A DNA stretch of 64,000 nt from Arthrobacter sp. KBS0703 (GTDB lineage Bacteria; Actinomycetota; Actinomycetes; Actinomycetales; Micrococcaceae): the NCBI RefSeq assembly GCF_002008315.2, contig NZ_MVDG02000001.1, positions 1,302,001 through 1,366,000 on the forward strand, given 5' to 3'. The first letter of the stretch is position 1. Each line of letters starts with the position of its first letter. A program made the position numbers and the translations under genes. This document shows positions 15,838 to 27,373 of this stretch, piece after piece. The notes under the pieces were generated by a model. The model had not been told where the DNA came from. It was given only the letters and a program-made list of their open reading frames with translations, and ran no database searches.

Positions 15838-16464
15838 GTGGCTAACAACACTCGTGCTCGCCGTACCGCACGCCTCTCGCGTGCACTCGGCATCGCTCTG
15901 ACCCCCAAGGCCGCCAAGTACATGGAGCGCCGTCCGTACGGCCCCGGTGAGCATGGCCGTGCCCGCAAGAAGCAGGACTCCGACTACGCCGTACGTCTGC
16001 GCGAAAAGCAGCGTCTGCGCGCCCAGTACGGCATCCGCGAAGCCCAGATGACCCGTGCCTTCGAAGAAGCACGCCGCACCAAGGGCCTGACCGGTGAAAA
16101 CCTGATCGAACTGCTCGAAATGCGTCTCGACGCCCTCGTGCTGCGTGCAGGCTTCGCCCGCACCATCGCCCAGGCCCGCCAGCTGGTTGTGCACCGCCAC
16201 ATCCTGGTTGACGGCATCCGCGTTGACCGCCCGTCCTTCCGCGTCAGCGAGGGCCAGCTGGTTCACGTTCACAGCCGCAGCGAAACCATGCCTCCGTTCC
16301 AGGTTGCAGCAGCCGGCGCGCACCGCGACGTCCTGCCCCAGGTTCCGGCCTACCTGGACGTCAAGCTTGACGCCCTGCAGGCACGCCTGGTCCGCCGCCC
16401 GAAGCGCTCCGAGGTCCCCGTGACCTGCGAAGAGCAGCTCGTCGTCGAATTCTACGCACGCTAA
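15838..16464 (+). CDS. rpsD: 30S ribosomal protein S4
   Basis: Protein of 208 aa that binds the 5' domain of 16S rRNA early in 30S assembly. The N terminus is RTARLSRALGIALTPKAAKY, followed by the S4-type RNA-binding fold with LEMRLDALVLRAGFA and RQLVVHRHILVDGIRV. GTG start with GGAAGGA nine bases upstream. The N-terminal CxxC zinc motif found in some S4 proteins is absent, so this is the zinc-free form. Single gene with its own leader and terminator, between rarA and DUF948, the order common in actinobacteria. Confidence 0.98.
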   Translation: MANNTRARRTARLSRALGIALTPKAAKYMERRPYGPGEHGRARKKQDSDYAVRLREKQRLRAQYGIREAQMTRAFEEARRTKGLTGENLIELLEMRLDALVLRAGFARTIAQARQLVVHRHILVDGIRVDRPSFRVSEGQLVHVHSRSETMPPFQVAAAGAHRDVLPQVPAYLDVKLDALQARLVRRPKRSEVPVTCEEQLVVEFYAR

Positions 16465-16480
16465 ATTTCCGGCAGCGTAC

Positions 16481-16518
16481 ACAAGGAAGCCCGTGGCAAG
16501 CGCCGCGGGCTTCTTTGT
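16481..16518 (+). terminator. Terminator of rpsD
   Basis: ACAAGGAAGCCCGTGGC pairs with GCCGCGGGCTTCTTTGT (15 pairs plus 2 G-T) around a 4-base loop. The distal arm ends in CTTCTTTGT. It starts 16 bases after the rpsD stop. Confidence 0.85.
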
Positions 16519-16609
16519 ATGTAAGGTACTTGGGGGACATCCGCGGCTGCAGCACGCTGCCGCCGCGGACCATGTACCGTTCCACGGAGTTTCAAGGAGA
16601 TGAACGTCT

Positions 16610-16984
16610 ATGTCTGGTGGCGATATTGCCGGCCTGATCGCGGCCGGGGTATTTGCGCTCCTGGTCCTGTTGCTTGCTGTCCCGATCCTCAAGCTGGGGC
16701 GGGTGTTCGATGAAGTGCGGACCTCGATCCGTTCCATCAGCGACGGCGCGACCCCACTCATGGACGAAGTCACGGCGACGGTCTCCACCACCAACCAGCA
16801 GCTGAAAAAGGTGGACGGCATCGCGTCCAACGTTTCGGACGCCTCGGCGAACATCTCGGCGCTGTCCTCCCTGGTTGCCGCCACGGTGGGCTCGCCGCTG
16901 ATCAAGGTTGCCGCCTTCAGCTACGGCGTCCGCTCCGCCTTCGCCGCCCGCAAGAAGCCCGCCGCCGGCCGTCGCAGCCGCTAG
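16610..16984 (+). CDS. DUF948 domain-containing membrane protein
   Basis: Protein of 124 aa. One N-terminal membrane helix (about residues 6-27, IAGLIAAGVFALLVLLLAVP) is followed by a region with heptad-like spacing (VRTSIRSISDGATPLMDEV to NISALSSLVA), as in DUF948 proteins, and a basic C-terminal tail. Function unknown. In many actinobacteria it lies, as here, between rpsD and alaS and is followed by a DUF6167-type gene 18 bp later, probably in one transcript. Confidence 0.85.
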   Translation: MSGGDIAGLIAAGVFALLVLLLAVPILKLGRVFDEVRTSIRSISDGATPLMDEVTATVSTTNQQLKKVDGIASNVSDASANISALSSLVAATVGSPLIKVAAFSYGVRSAFAARKKPAAGRRSR

Positions 16985-17002
16985 CCCCCCGGAGAACTGA
17001 AA

Positions 17003-17233
17003 ATGAAAAGACTTGTCTGGATGGGAATCGGCGTGGCCATCGGAGTCATCGCCTTCCGCAAAGTCACCGAGGCCCAGGCGAACCTGGGGCCCGAAGGCCT
17101 GAACCGCGCCGTGGGCCGGCTGGCCGACGGCGTCTATGACTTCGCCGACGCGGTCCGCGCCGGAATGCACGAGCGGGAGACCGACCTGCGCACCGCTCTC
17201 GGCGTCGAATCCCAGGACGTTGTGCGGCGCTAG
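17003..17233 (+). CDS. DUF6167-type small membrane protein
   Basis: Protein of 76 aa with a short N-terminal hydrophobic segment (WMGIGVAIGVIAFRKV) and an amphipathic remainder with FADAVRAGMHERETDLRTAL. This pattern is typical of the actinobacterial DUF6167 family found next to DUF948 and alaS. Function unknown. The family name is from recognition of the pattern, not a search. Confidence 0.75.
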   Translation: MKRLVWMGIGVAIGVIAFRKVTEAQANLGPEGLNRAVGRLADGVYDFADAVRAGMHERETDLRTALGVESQDVVRR

Positions 17234-17344
17234 CCGCCGCTGCGGGAGAATTAAACCGGCAGTAACCGTTGTTCCGGACCTGCCATCTGAATCAAACTGT
17301 CACGCGGCAGAACGCGTGAACCAAGAAGGGTAAGTAATCAGCTC

Positions 17345-20023
17345 ATGAAGTCGCAGGAGATCACCAAGCGCTGGATCGACTTTTTCGTCAGCAAGGGCCA
17401 CACCGCCGTGCCCTCCGCCTCCCTGGTCTCCAGCGACCCGTCCCTGCTGTTCACGGTCGCCGGGATGGTTCCGTTCATTCCGTACCTGACCGCGCGCGAA
17501 GAGGCCCCCTTCAACCGGGCCACCAGCGTGCAGAAGTGCATCCGCACCGGCGACATCGAGGAAGTGGGCAAGACTGCCCGCCACGGCACCTTCTTCCAGA
17601 TGTGCGGCAACTTTTCGTTCGGCGATTACTTCAAGGAAGACGCCATCAAGTTCGCCTGGGAGCTGCTCACCACGAGCGTTGACGACGGCGGCTACGGCCT
17701 TCCGCCGGAACTGCTGTGGGTGACCGTCTACGAAGAGGACGACGAAGCCAAGGACCTCTGGCTCAAGAACACGGGCGTCCCCGCCAGCCGGATCCAGCGC
17801 ATGGGCAAGGCTGACAACTACTGGCACACAGGCCAGCCGGGACCGGCCGGCCCCTGCTCGGAGATCTACTACGACCGCGGCCCCGCCTACGGCGTCGAAG
17901 GCGGCCCCATCGCCGACGAAAACCGCTACGTCGAAATCTGGAACCTCGTGTTCATGCAGTACCAGATCGACAACGTCCGCTCCAAGGACGACTTCGACAT
18001 CGTGGGCGAGCTGCCCAAGAAGAACATCGACACCGGCCTGGGCATGGAGCGCCTCGCCATGATCCTCCAGGGTGTCGAGAACATGTACGAGACCGACCAG
18101 GTCCGCCCGGTCATCGACAAGGCCTCCGAACTCTCCGGCAAGGAGTACACGTCGGCCGAAACGGCTGACGATCCGCACCACACGGACGACGTCCGGATGC
18201 GCGTCGTCGGCGACCACATCCGTTCGGCGCTGATGCTCATTGCCGACGGCGTCACGCCGTCCAACGAGGGACGCGGCTACGTGCTGCGCCGCCTGATCCG
18301 CCGTGCCGTCCGCTCGATGCGCCTGCTCGGCGTCGAAAAGGCCTGCCTGCCGGACCTCTTCCCCGCCTCCCGCGACGCCATGAAGGGCGTCTACCCGATC
18401 GTGGCGACCGACTTCGACCGCATCAGCCGGATCGCCTACGCGGAAGAGAAGGCGTTCCTCCGGACCATCGCATCGGGCACCGCCCGCCTCGAAGATGCTG
18501 TGACCGAGTCCAAGGCCGCCGGCCGGCCGCTCTCGGGCGCCGATGCATTCGCCCTGCACGACACGTACGGCTTCCCGATCGACCTCACCCTCGAGATGGC
18601 CGAGGAAGCCGGGCTGAAGGTCGACGAGCCCGAGTTCCGCAAGCTCATGCTCGAGCAGCGCAAGCGCGCCCAGGCCGACGCCAAGGGCAAGAAGGGCGCC
18701 CACGCGGACGTCAGCGCCTTCCAGGAGCTGCTGTCGGAGGGGGAGACCGTCTTCACCGGCTACACCGACCTCGACGGCGAATCCCGCGTCCGCGGGATCC
18801 TCAGCGCCGGTCGCAAGGTCGCGCAGGCCGCCACCGGCGACGAGATCGAACTGATCCTCGCCGAAACGCCGTTCTACGCCGAAGCCGGCGGCCAGGCTGC
18901 CGACACCGGCCTCATCACCGGTGACGGGTTCGTCGTCGAAGTTCTCGATGTGCAGCGGCCGGTCAAGGGCCTCAGCGTCCACAAGGCGATCGTCCGCGAG
19001 GGTGAAATCGCTTCCGACGCGCTGGTGCGCGCCGCGGTGGACCGCGAACGCCGCCATGCCGCCGAGCAGGCGCACACGGGGACGCACATCGTGCACGCGG
19101 CGCTGCACCAGATCCTCGGCCCGGAAGCCACCCAGCGCGGCTCCTACAACAAGGCCGGATACCTGCGCTTCGACTTCGCCTGGGGTGAGGGCCTCAGTGC
19201 CGCCACCCGTTCGGAGATCGAGGAAGTGTCCAACCTGGCCATCCGGAACAACTTCCGCGTGGACACCAAGGTTATGGGCCTCGCCGAGGCCAAGGCGCTC
19301 GGCGCGATGGCCCTGTTCGGAGAAAACTACGGCAGCGAGGTCCGTGTCGTGGAAATCGACGGCGCGTGGTCCCGCGAGCTGTGCGGCGGCACCCACGTCT
19401 CCAACACGTCCCTCATCGGCAGCCTGTCGCTGCTGGGCGAACAGTCCGTGGGATCGGGCAACCGCCGCGTCGAGGCATTCGTCGGCATGGACGCCTTCCG
19501 CCACCTCGCCGCCGAACGCGCCCTCGTCACTGAGCTGACCGAAATGCTCAAAGTTCCGTCCGGCCAGCTGGCCGACAGGATCGCCACGACCCTGACCAAG
19601 CTGAAGGCCACGGAAAAGGAGCTGGAGCGGCTCCGCAAGGAAAAGCTCACCGCCGAGGCCGCCCAGCTCGTGGGTACGGCCAAGGACGCCGCGGGCGTTC
19701 GGGTCATTGCGCACGACGCCGGCCAGGTCAGCGGCGCGGATGACCTCCGCGGACTCGCCATGGACCTGCGGAACCGCCTCGGTTCCGAGGCTTCCACGGT
19801 GGCTGTGGCAGGAGTCAGCAACGACCGTCCGGTCATCCTGGTCGCCACGAACGAAGCCGCACGCGAGGCCGGCGTCAAAGCCGGAGCACTGGTCCGGCTT
19901 GCTGCAGGCATCCTCGGCGGCGGCGGGGGCGGCAAGGACGACGTCGCCCAGGGCGGCGGCACCGACGCCTCGAAGGTCGGCCCGGCGCTGGCGGCTGTCG
20001 TAGATGCCGTAACACGGCGCTAG
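17345..20023 (+). CDS. alaS: Alanyl-tRNA synthetase
   Basis: Full-length AlaRS of 892 aa. The catalytic domain starts KSQEITKRWIDFFVSKGH, with FFQMCGNFSFGDYFKEDAI. The editing domain carries the zinc-type His pair HTGTH near residue 577 and CGGTH near residue 680. The C-Ala oligomerization domain ends with the glycine-rich segment GGGGGGKDDVAQGGG. It charges tRNA-Ala and clears mischarged Ser or Gly. It is followed 7 bp later by ruvX and then mltG, the conserved actinobacterial order. Confidence 0.98.
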   Translation: MKSQEITKRWIDFFVSKGHTAVPSASLVSSDPSLLFTVAGMVPFIPYLTAREEAPFNRATSVQKCIRTGDIEEVGKTARHGTFFQMCGNFSFGDYFKEDAIKFAWELLTTSVDDGGYGLPPELLWVTVYEEDDEAKDLWLKNTGVPASRIQRMGKADNYWHTGQPGPAGPCSEIYYDRGPAYGVEGGPIADENRYVEIWNLVFMQYQIDNVRSKDDFDIVGELPKKNIDTGLGMERLAMILQGVENMYETDQVRPVIDKASELSGKEYTSAETADDPHHTDDVRMRVVGDHIRSALMLIADGVTPSNEGRGYVLRRLIRRAVRSMRLLGVEKACLPDLFPASRDAMKGVYPIVATDFDRISRIAYAEEKAFLRTIASGTARLEDAVTESKAAGRPLSGADAFALHDTYGFPIDLTLEMAEEAGLKVDEPEFRKLMLEQRKRAQADAKGKKGAHADVSAFQELLSEGETVFTGYTDLDGESRVRGILSAGRKVAQAATGDEIELILAETPFYAEAGGQAADTGLITGDGFVVEVLDVQRPVKGLSVHKAIVREGEIASDALVRAAVDRERRHAAEQAHTGTHIVHAALHQILGPEATQRGSYNKAGYLRFDFAWGEGLSAATRSEIEEVSNLAIRNNFRVDTKVMGLAEAKALGAMALFGENYGSEVRVVEIDGAWSRELCGGTHVSNTSLIGSLSLLGEQSVGSGNRRVEAFVGMDAFRHLAAERALVTELTEMLKVPSGQLADRIATTLTKLKATEKELERLRKEKLTAEAAQLVGTAKDAAGVRVIAHDAGQVSGADDLRGLAMDLRNRLGSEASTVAVAGVSNDRPVILVATNEAAREAGVKAGALVRLAAGILGGGGGGKDDVAQGGGTDASKVGPALAAVVDAVTRR

Positions 20024-20030
20024 CAGATCC

Positions 20031-20630
20031 GTGACCTCATCCGCTGCGTCCCACGTCTACCCCCAGGGCATCAAACTGGGGGTCGACGTGGGCACCGTCC
20101 GTGTCGGCGTCGCCATCTGTGACCGCGACGCCATCCTGGCCATGCCGTTCAAAACACTGGACCGCAACCCCAAAAAGAACTCAGATGTCCGCGTGATTGC
20201 GGCGTTGGCGGCCGAGCGGGGTGCTGTGCAGATTTTTGTGGGCCTGCCGAGGACCATGAAGGGGGAAGAACACGCCTCCGCCCGCATGGCCACGGAGTAC
20301 GCCCAGCTGCTGGCAGAGGAGCTTGTCCGCACCGGGCTGGACGTGCCCGTCAACCTCGTTGACGAGCGGCTCAGCACCGTCACAGCCCACCGACACCTTC
20401 ACGAAGCTGGCATGAGCAGCAAAAATCACCGTAAAGTGGTGGATCAGGTTGCGGCTGCGGGAATCTTGCAGCACGCCATCGACATGCAAAAAGCCAGGGG
20501 AACGGATGTGGGGAGCCGCGTACGCGCGCTTTCCCAGCCGGGGCTTACCGGAGACGCCGCAGCAGGCAATGCTGAGCAGGCTGTCCCGGTGCACGACACA
20601 CAATCTTCAGAGGATGGAAGGCTACAGTGA
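20031..20630 (+). CDS. ruvX: RuvX/YqgF family Holliday junction resolvase-like nuclease
   Basis: RNase H-fold protein of 199 aa. Motifs: GVDVGTVRVGVAICD (first acidic residue), VNLVDERLSTVTA, and DQVAAAGILQ (last acidic residue). YqgF proteins are implicated in 16S rRNA processing and possibly in Holliday junction resolution. A C-terminal extension of about 45 aa (from KARGTDVGSR) goes beyond the fold and looks disordered. GTG start, 7 bp after alaS. The end overlaps the mltG start by 4 bp. Confidence 0.92.
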   Translation: MTSSAASHVYPQGIKLGVDVGTVRVGVAICDRDAILAMPFKTLDRNPKKNSDVRVIAALAAERGAVQIFVGLPRTMKGEEHASARMATEYAQLLAEELVRTGLDVPVNLVDERLSTVTAHRHLHEAGMSSKNHRKVVDQVAAAGILQHAIDMQKARGTDVGSRVRALSQPGLTGDAAAGNAEQAVPVHDTQSSEDGRLQ

Positions 20631-22306
20631 GCCCGGTCAATAACGACGACTCCTCCGGCAGGACCCTCAGGGACGCCGGACGGCCGCTGACGCGCAAGGA
20701 AATCCGTGCCCGGGAGAAGGCCCTCACGGCGGAATCCGGCGACGTCGTTCCCGAGCACGCCTACGAGTCCGGCGAGGACACCGCGCCGGAGATGTTCGGG
20801 CAGCCCGCGCCCACCCAAACTGCCTCCGCCGCTCCCGGGCCCGCTCCGCAGCGCGCCCCCGAGCCGGTGACGGAGCCTGAGCCCGTGCCCGCAACGGTCG
20901 CCGTGCCCCGCGTGCCGCCTGTTCCGCCCACGGTCCAGGAACCGGCCGTGCAGGAACCCGCCGCCGAGGAAGCAGCCGTCCACGCTGACGAACACCCGCA
21001 TCACCCCGACGAACACCCGCATCACCCCGACGAGCACCTGCACCACGCTGACGAGCATCTGGACCTTGCTGACGAAGGCCTGCACCATGCTGACGCCGCA
21101 GGGGCCGGCTACCAGGACCACCACCATGACGTCCATGATGATGCGCACCACGACCCGTACGGGGACCATGACGCTCTTGAACACGAGGCAGTCGGGCACC
21201 AGCTGCTGGCCAATGCGGACAGCGTGAGCACGGTGCCCCGGCCCTCCAAGAAAGTCCGACGCCGGCGCCGCCTGGTGGCGCTGCTGCTGTCCCTCGCACT
21301 TTTCGTCACTGCCGCCGTCGTGGGGGCCCAGTTCCTCAAGCCGCTGCTCGGTTCCGACAAGGCAAGTGACTATCCCGGTCCCGGGACAGGCCAGGTGAAG
21401 GTGGCAGTCCTGCCCGGCGAAGGGCCCGTCTCGGTTGCCGCGAAACTTGAGGATGCCAGGGTGGTAGCCAACGCCGACACCTTCGTCTCCGCGCTGGCCG
21501 CCTCAGGCGGCACCCTTGCTCCCGGCGAATACGACTTCAAGCAGGAAATGAAGAATGCCGACGCCGTAGCCGTCCTGCTGAACGCCGAACAGTCCAAGGT
21601 CATGTACGTCGCGCTCAGCGCCGGACTCCGGATCGGCGAATCGCTGCAGGCAATCTCCGAAGGTTCCGGCATACCGGTATCCCAGCTGAAAGCGCTCAGC
21701 GATTCGCCCAAACAGTTTGGCCTCCCCGCGACGGCCAAAAACCTTGAGGGCTACCTTGCCCCGGGCGAGTACAGGTTCCCGCTCGGAACCACGCCGAAGG
21801 CGATGCTGACGTCCCTGGTCAAGAGCACCACCGACGAGCTGAAGAAACAGGGCGTCACGGACCCCGCCAAGCAGTATGACGTGGTTACGGTCGCGAGCAT
21901 CGTGCAGGCAGAGGGCGGCCAGGCCGAGTACAAGGACGTTGCGGGCGCCATCTACAACCGGCTCAAGCCCAACAACACCGAAACCAACGGCCTCATCCAG
22001 TCGGATGCGACCGTCACGTACGGGCTGGGCAAGAAGACCTTCCACATCGACGAATCGGAAAAAGCCGACAAGTCCAACCCGTACAACACTTACGCCATCA
22101 AGGGACTGCCGGCAGGCCCGATCGGCTCGCCGGGCAAGAACGCCATCGATGCCGCGGCCAAGCCGAACAAGAACGATTACCTGTACTGGGTCACGATCAA
22201 CCTCGACACCAAGGAAACCAAGTTCTCCAAGACGCTGGCAGAACACAACGGGTACGTCGAGCAGTACAACGCCTGGTGTGAGGCCAACCCGGGCCGCTGC
22301 GTATGA
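20627..22306 (+). CDS. mltG: Endolytic murein transglycosylase MltG with a His/Asp-rich cytoplasmic tail
   Basis: Protein of 559 aa. A long cytosolic N-terminal tail of about 210 aa is Pro/Glu-rich and includes five tandem heptads (residues 121-155, pattern DEHPHHP to DEGLHHA), followed by more His/Asp pairs. A basic stretch KKVRRRRR precedes one membrane helix (about 215-237). The extracytoplasmic YceG/MltG domain follows, with the catalytic Glu region VASIVQAEGG and IYNRLKP. MltG cuts nascent peptidoglycan strands and sets their length. GTG start overlapping ruvX. The stop overlaps the aroE start (ATGA). The His-rich tail is unusual for the family. Confidence 0.93.
   Translation: MSPVNNDDSSGRTLRDAGRPLTRKEIRAREKALTAESGDVVPEHAYESGEDTAPEMFGQPAPTQTASAAPGPAPQRAPEPVTEPEPVPATVAVPRVPPVPPTVQEPAVQEPAAEEAAVHADEHPHHPDEHPHHPDEHLHHADEHLDLADEGLHHADAAGAGYQDHHHDVHDDAHHDPYGDHDALEHEAVGHQLLANADSVSTVPRPSKKVRRRRRLVALLLSLALFVTAAVVGAQFLKPLLGSDKASDYPGPGTGQVKVAVLPGEGPVSVAAKLEDARVVANADTFVSALAASGGTLAPGEYDFKQEMKNADAVAVLLNAEQSKVMYVALSAGLRIGESLQAISEGSGIPVSQLKALSDSPKQFGLPATAKNLEGYLAPGEYRFPLGTTPKAMLTSLVKSTTDELKKQGVTDPAKQYDVVTVASIVQAEGGQAEYKDVAGAIYNRLKPNNTETNGLIQSDATVTYGLGKKTFHIDESEKADKSNPYNTYAIKGLPAGPIGSPGKNAIDAAAKPNKNDYLYWVTINLDTKETKFSKTLAEHNGYVEQYNAWCEANPGRCV
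20987..21091 (+). repeat. Five 21-bp tandem repeats inside mltG
   Basis: Units start at 20987, 21008, 21029, 21050 and 21071. The first two are identical and the others diverge progressively. Each encodes a heptad beginning Asp-Glu (three begin Asp-Glu-His). In frame, so the repeat lengthens the protein without breaking it. Confidence 0.9.
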
Positions 22307-23178
22307 GCCTGCGTGCTGCTGTCCTGGGGCACCCGATTAGCCACTCCAAGTCGCCGGCGCTGCACCTGGCCGCCTATGCGAAACTCGGCGCGGACATTGG
22401 TTACACCGCCATCGACGTGACGGAGGAGTCCCTGCCCGCGTTCATGGAGTCCGTCCGGGCAGAACCGGGCTGGCGCGGGCTGTCCGTGACCATGCCGCTC
22501 AAGAAGGCCATGGTCCGCGAAGTGGATGAGGTCCGCGGAGTGGCACAGGTGCTGGGCGTCATCAACACGGTCGTCTTCGAAGGTGCGGGGGAGTCCGCAC
22601 GGCGGCTCGGCTACAACACGGACGTCGCGGGCATCGTCAACGCCTTGCGCAACGCCGGAGCGGCCGAGGCACCTGTGGCCGTGGTCCTCGGCGGCGGCGG
22701 GACCGCGGCGGCGGCCGCAGCCGCGCTCCGGGAACTCGGTGCACGGTCGGTTGCCGTCTACGTCCGGGACACCGGCCGGGCGGCCGAAGTCAGGGCCGCC
22801 GCAAGCGGCCTGGCGATGGAGATCGCCGTGCGCCCCATGACGGAAGCTGTCGCCGCACTGGCCGGCGCCGACGTCGTAATATCCACCTTGCCTCCCCGGG
22901 CCGCGGACGGCATGGCGGCAGAGTTTGAGGCGCTGGGCGCGCCGGCGGACGGCTGTCTCTTATACACATCTAGATGTGTATAAGAGACAGATCCATGGCC
23001 CAGCAGGATCGCGGCCGCCTGGGAAAGCCGCGGCGGAAAAGTGGTCGCCGGCCTGGAGATGCTGCTGTACCAGGCTGTTGAGCAGGTCCGCTACTTTACG
23101 GGCCGCGACGACGCCGCCAGCGCGGAAGTCATAGATGTGATGTGTGACGCAGTCGGGGCTCCCCGGCGCGTGTACTGA
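22303..23178 (+). CDS. aroE: Shikimate dehydrogenase, interrupted by adapter
   Basis: Reduces 3-dehydroshikimate to shikimate with NADPH. The N terminus [14 protein letters not shown] is the substrate-binding signature and the catalytic Lys is in MPLKKAM. The NADP fold has [16 protein letters not shown]. After GAPADG the frame hits an adapter pair (22953-22990) and resumes in another phase with [15 protein letters not shown] to the stop at 23176-23178. About six or seven codons (normally like LLDVAYD in relatives) appear to be missing at the join. The C-terminal helix [13 protein letters not shown] is intact. It precedes aroC, aroK and aroB, so the shikimate genes form one run. The break is an artefact. 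Confidence 0.92.
22953..22990. other. Head-to-head Tn5 mosaic ends (adapter)
   Basis: The 38-bp perfect palindrome made of two mosaic ends, inside aroE. The coding phase changes across it and no flanking duplication is seen. Confidence 0.96.
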
Positions 23179-23204
23179 CCGCCAGACATGGCAGGATGGA
23201 TTGT

Positions 23205-24403
23205 ATGTTGCGTTGGTTGACTGCCGGTGAATCCCATGGTCCGGCACTGGTCGGAATTATCGAAGGCGTCCCCGCAGGTGTTGAACTCACCAGCGGGCAG
23301 ATTGCCGATGCCCTGGCGCGCCGCCGCCTCGGCTATGGCCGCGGTGCCCGGATGAAGTTCGAGCAGGACGTGGTCACCATTCTTGGCGGAGTCCGCCACG
23401 GCATCACGCAGGGCGGCCCCGTCGCCATCCAGGTGGGCAACACCGAATGGCCGAAATGGGAGCAGATCATGTCTGCCGATCCCGTGGACCCCGGGGAACT
23501 CGCCGATCAGGCGCGCAACGCCCCGCTCACGCGTCCCCGCCCGGGCCACGCAGACTTCACCGGCATGCAGAAGTACGGCTTCGATGAGGCCCGTCCGGTC
23601 CTTGAACGCGCCAGCGCCCGCGAGACCGCCACGCGCGTCGCAATGGGAACCGTCGCCGCACAGTTCCTGAAGCACCTCGGCATTGAACTTGTCAGCCATA
23701 CGGTGTCCATCGCCAGCGTGACGGTCCCGGAAGGCCGGCCCCTGCCGGTCCCGGACAACGTCATTGCGCTCGACGCCGACCCCCTCCGCTGCTTCGACCG
23801 TGAAACGTCGGACGCCATGGTGGCAGAGGTTGACGCCGCCCACAAGGAGGGCGAAACGCTCGGCGGTGTGGTGGAGGTCCTGGCCTACGGGCTGCCCCCG
23901 GGACTTGGCAGCTACGTCCACTGGGACCGCCGCCTGGACTCCAGGCTGGCCGCCGCCCTCATGGGCATCCAGGCCATCAAGGGCGTCGAAGTGGGGGACG
24001 GGTTCCTCACTGCCGCGCGCCGCGGATCCCAGGCCCACGACGAAATCATCAAGGACGCGGACGGCAAGATCATCCGCACGTCCAACCGTGCCGGCGGCAT
24101 CGAAGGCGGCATGAGCATCGGTGATGTGCTGCGTGTGCGGGCCGCCATGAAGCCGATCGCCACCGTGCCCCGTGCCCTGAAGACCATCGACATCAGCACC
24201 GGCGAACCCGCCAAGGCCCACCACCAGCGTTCAGACGTCTGCGCCGTTCCGGCCGCCGGCGTCGTTGCTGAGGCCATGGTTGCACTGGTCCTTGCCGAGG
24301 CCGTCACCGAAAAGTTCGGCGGCGATTCCGTGACCGAGACCGCCCGCAACATCAGGGGCTACCTCGACAGCATTCCGGCGTCGCTGGACACGATCGGACG
24401 CTA

Positions 24404-24404
<1 letters not shown>
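23205..24404 (+). CDS. aroC: Chorismate synthase
   Basis: FMN-dependent enzyme that makes chorismate from EPSP, 399 aa. Motifs: [14 protein letters not shown] at the N terminus, [16 protein letters not shown], and the conserved C-terminal region [19 protein letters not shown]. The ATG at 23205 gives the standard MLRWLTAGE start and has an AGGATGG site. An ATG nine bases earlier (23196) is in frame but less likely. The stop overlaps the aroK GTG start by one base. Confidence 0.97.
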
Positions 24405-26135
<1,731 letters not shown>

Positions 26136-26136
<1 letters not shown>

Positions 26137-26654
26137 TGCGGGAGTTCGACGGCGGCACCATCGAGTGGCCCGCCGGCGGCTTCCCGGGAATCAGGATCAA
26201 CCCGGAAACCCTGCTGCCGGAGATCACCAACGACGAGGCCTGCGCTGCGGCCCTTGAGTCGTCGACCGACCCGGCGGACCGCGTGTTCGTGCTCCTCGTC
26301 GAGGGGCACGCGTCGGACGCGGCGGAACTGCTCGCCGAGGCGCGGTATAAGGACCCGGAGTCGTTCCGGCTCCGGACGTTTGAGGCCGAGGTCCTGCGCG
26401 TGTCCCACCGCTTTGACCGCGCCGTTGAGCTGTTCAAGCAGCTCCTCGCGGAGGTGCCCGGCACGCCGAACGAGGCACTCGTGCACCAGTACCTCGGCAG
26501 GACGCACTTCGTTTCCGGCCACATCGGTGCGGCCGTGGAGTCGTTCGCCCGGGCGCTCGACCTAAGGGTTGAGCAGTCAGCCGACGCGGCGCTCATCTAT
26601 TCGTCGACAGTGGCGCTCCAGAGGGCACGCGACGTCCTCGATCTGGCCTCCTGA
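26136..26654 (+). CDS. Tetratricopeptide-like protein
   Basis: Protein of 172 aa. From about residue 45 it consists of helical repeats of TPR type (AAELLAEARYKDPESFRL, FDRAVELFKQLLAEVPGTP, HIGAAVESFARALDLRV). The N-terminal 30 residues (FDGGTIEWPAGGFPGIRINPET) are outside the repeats. The start overlaps the aroB stop by one base (TGATG), so it is translated with the aro operon. No specific function is known. TPRs usually mediate protein contacts. Confidence 0.8.
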
Positions 26655-26699
26655 CAGCGGCCGCCGGACCGGGCCGAACGAGGCCGCCCGCAGGTCCGC

Positions 26700-26705
26700 T
26701 AGAAT
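26700..26705 (+). promoter_or_regulatory. Candidate -10 box of efp-nusB
   Basis: TAGAAT, about 105 bases upstream of the efp GTG, in the 155-bp gap after the TPR gene. No good -35 is seen. Confidence 0.4.
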
Positions 26706-26809
26706 GGTTCTTGGATTTTTGATAAATACACGCTGGCGGGCCGATCGGCATGCCTGCTTGGCATACGGCTGGCAGCTAGAAGCAGTCAGATACAAACCAG
26801 AGGAAACCA

Positions 26810-27373
26810 GTGGCAACCACAAACGACATCAAGAACGGAACCGTCCTGAAGCTTGAGGGCCAGCTCTGGAACATCATCGAGTTCCAGCACGTCAAGCCAG
26901 GCAAGGGCGGCGCGTTCGTGCGCACCAAGATGCGCAACGTTATGTCCGGCAAGGTGGTCGACAAGACCTTCAACGCCGGCCTCAAGATCGAGACCGCCAC
27001 CGTGGACCGCCGCGATTACCAGTACCTGTACCAGGACGGCGCGGACTTCGTCTTCATGGACACCCAGGACTACGACCAGATCACCGTTTCCGGTGCCACG
27101 GTGGGCGACGCCACCAACTTCATGCTCGAAAACCAGATGGTCAACATTGCCATCCACGAAGGCACGCCGCTGTACATCGAACTGCCGCCGAGCGTTGTCC
27201 TCGAAATCACTTACACGGAGCCGGGCCTGCAGGGCGACCGCTCCTCCGCCGGAACCAAGCCGGCCACCCTTGAGACCGGCTACGAGATCCAGGTGCCGCT
27301 GTTCGTCGAGAACAACACCAAGGTCAAGGTCGACACCCGTGACGGCAGCTACCTGGGCAGGGTAAGCGAGTAG
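26810..27373 (+). CDS. efp: Elongation factor P
   Basis: tRNA-shaped factor of 187 aa that rescues ribosomes at polyproline stretches. N-terminal KOW-like domain with [16 protein letters not shown]: the loop-tip residue is Lys, flanked by Gly. Ends with the conserved [10 protein letters not shown]. No EpmA/EpmB or YmfI-type modification genes are near. GTG start. The last base of its stop is the first base of the nusB GTG. Confidence 0.97.
   Translation: MATTNDIKNGTVLKLEGQLWNIIEFQHVKPGKGGAFVRTKMRNVMSGKVVDKTFNAGLKIETATVDRRDYQYLYQDGADFVFMDTQDYDQITVSGATVGDATNFMLENQMVNIAIHEGTPLYIELPPSVVLEITYTEPGLQGDRSSAGTKPATLETGYEIQVPLFVENNTKVKVDTRDGSYLGRVSE

Noticed and set aside
17300..19714. Long open frame (about 800 codons) antisense to alaS
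   Set aside because: Shadow of high-GC codon usage opposite a clear AlaRS. No start signals and no recognisable domains.
20987..21091. Tandem repeats as a CRISPR array
   Set aside because: Units are 21 bp, directly adjacent without spacers, in frame within mltG and encode heptads.
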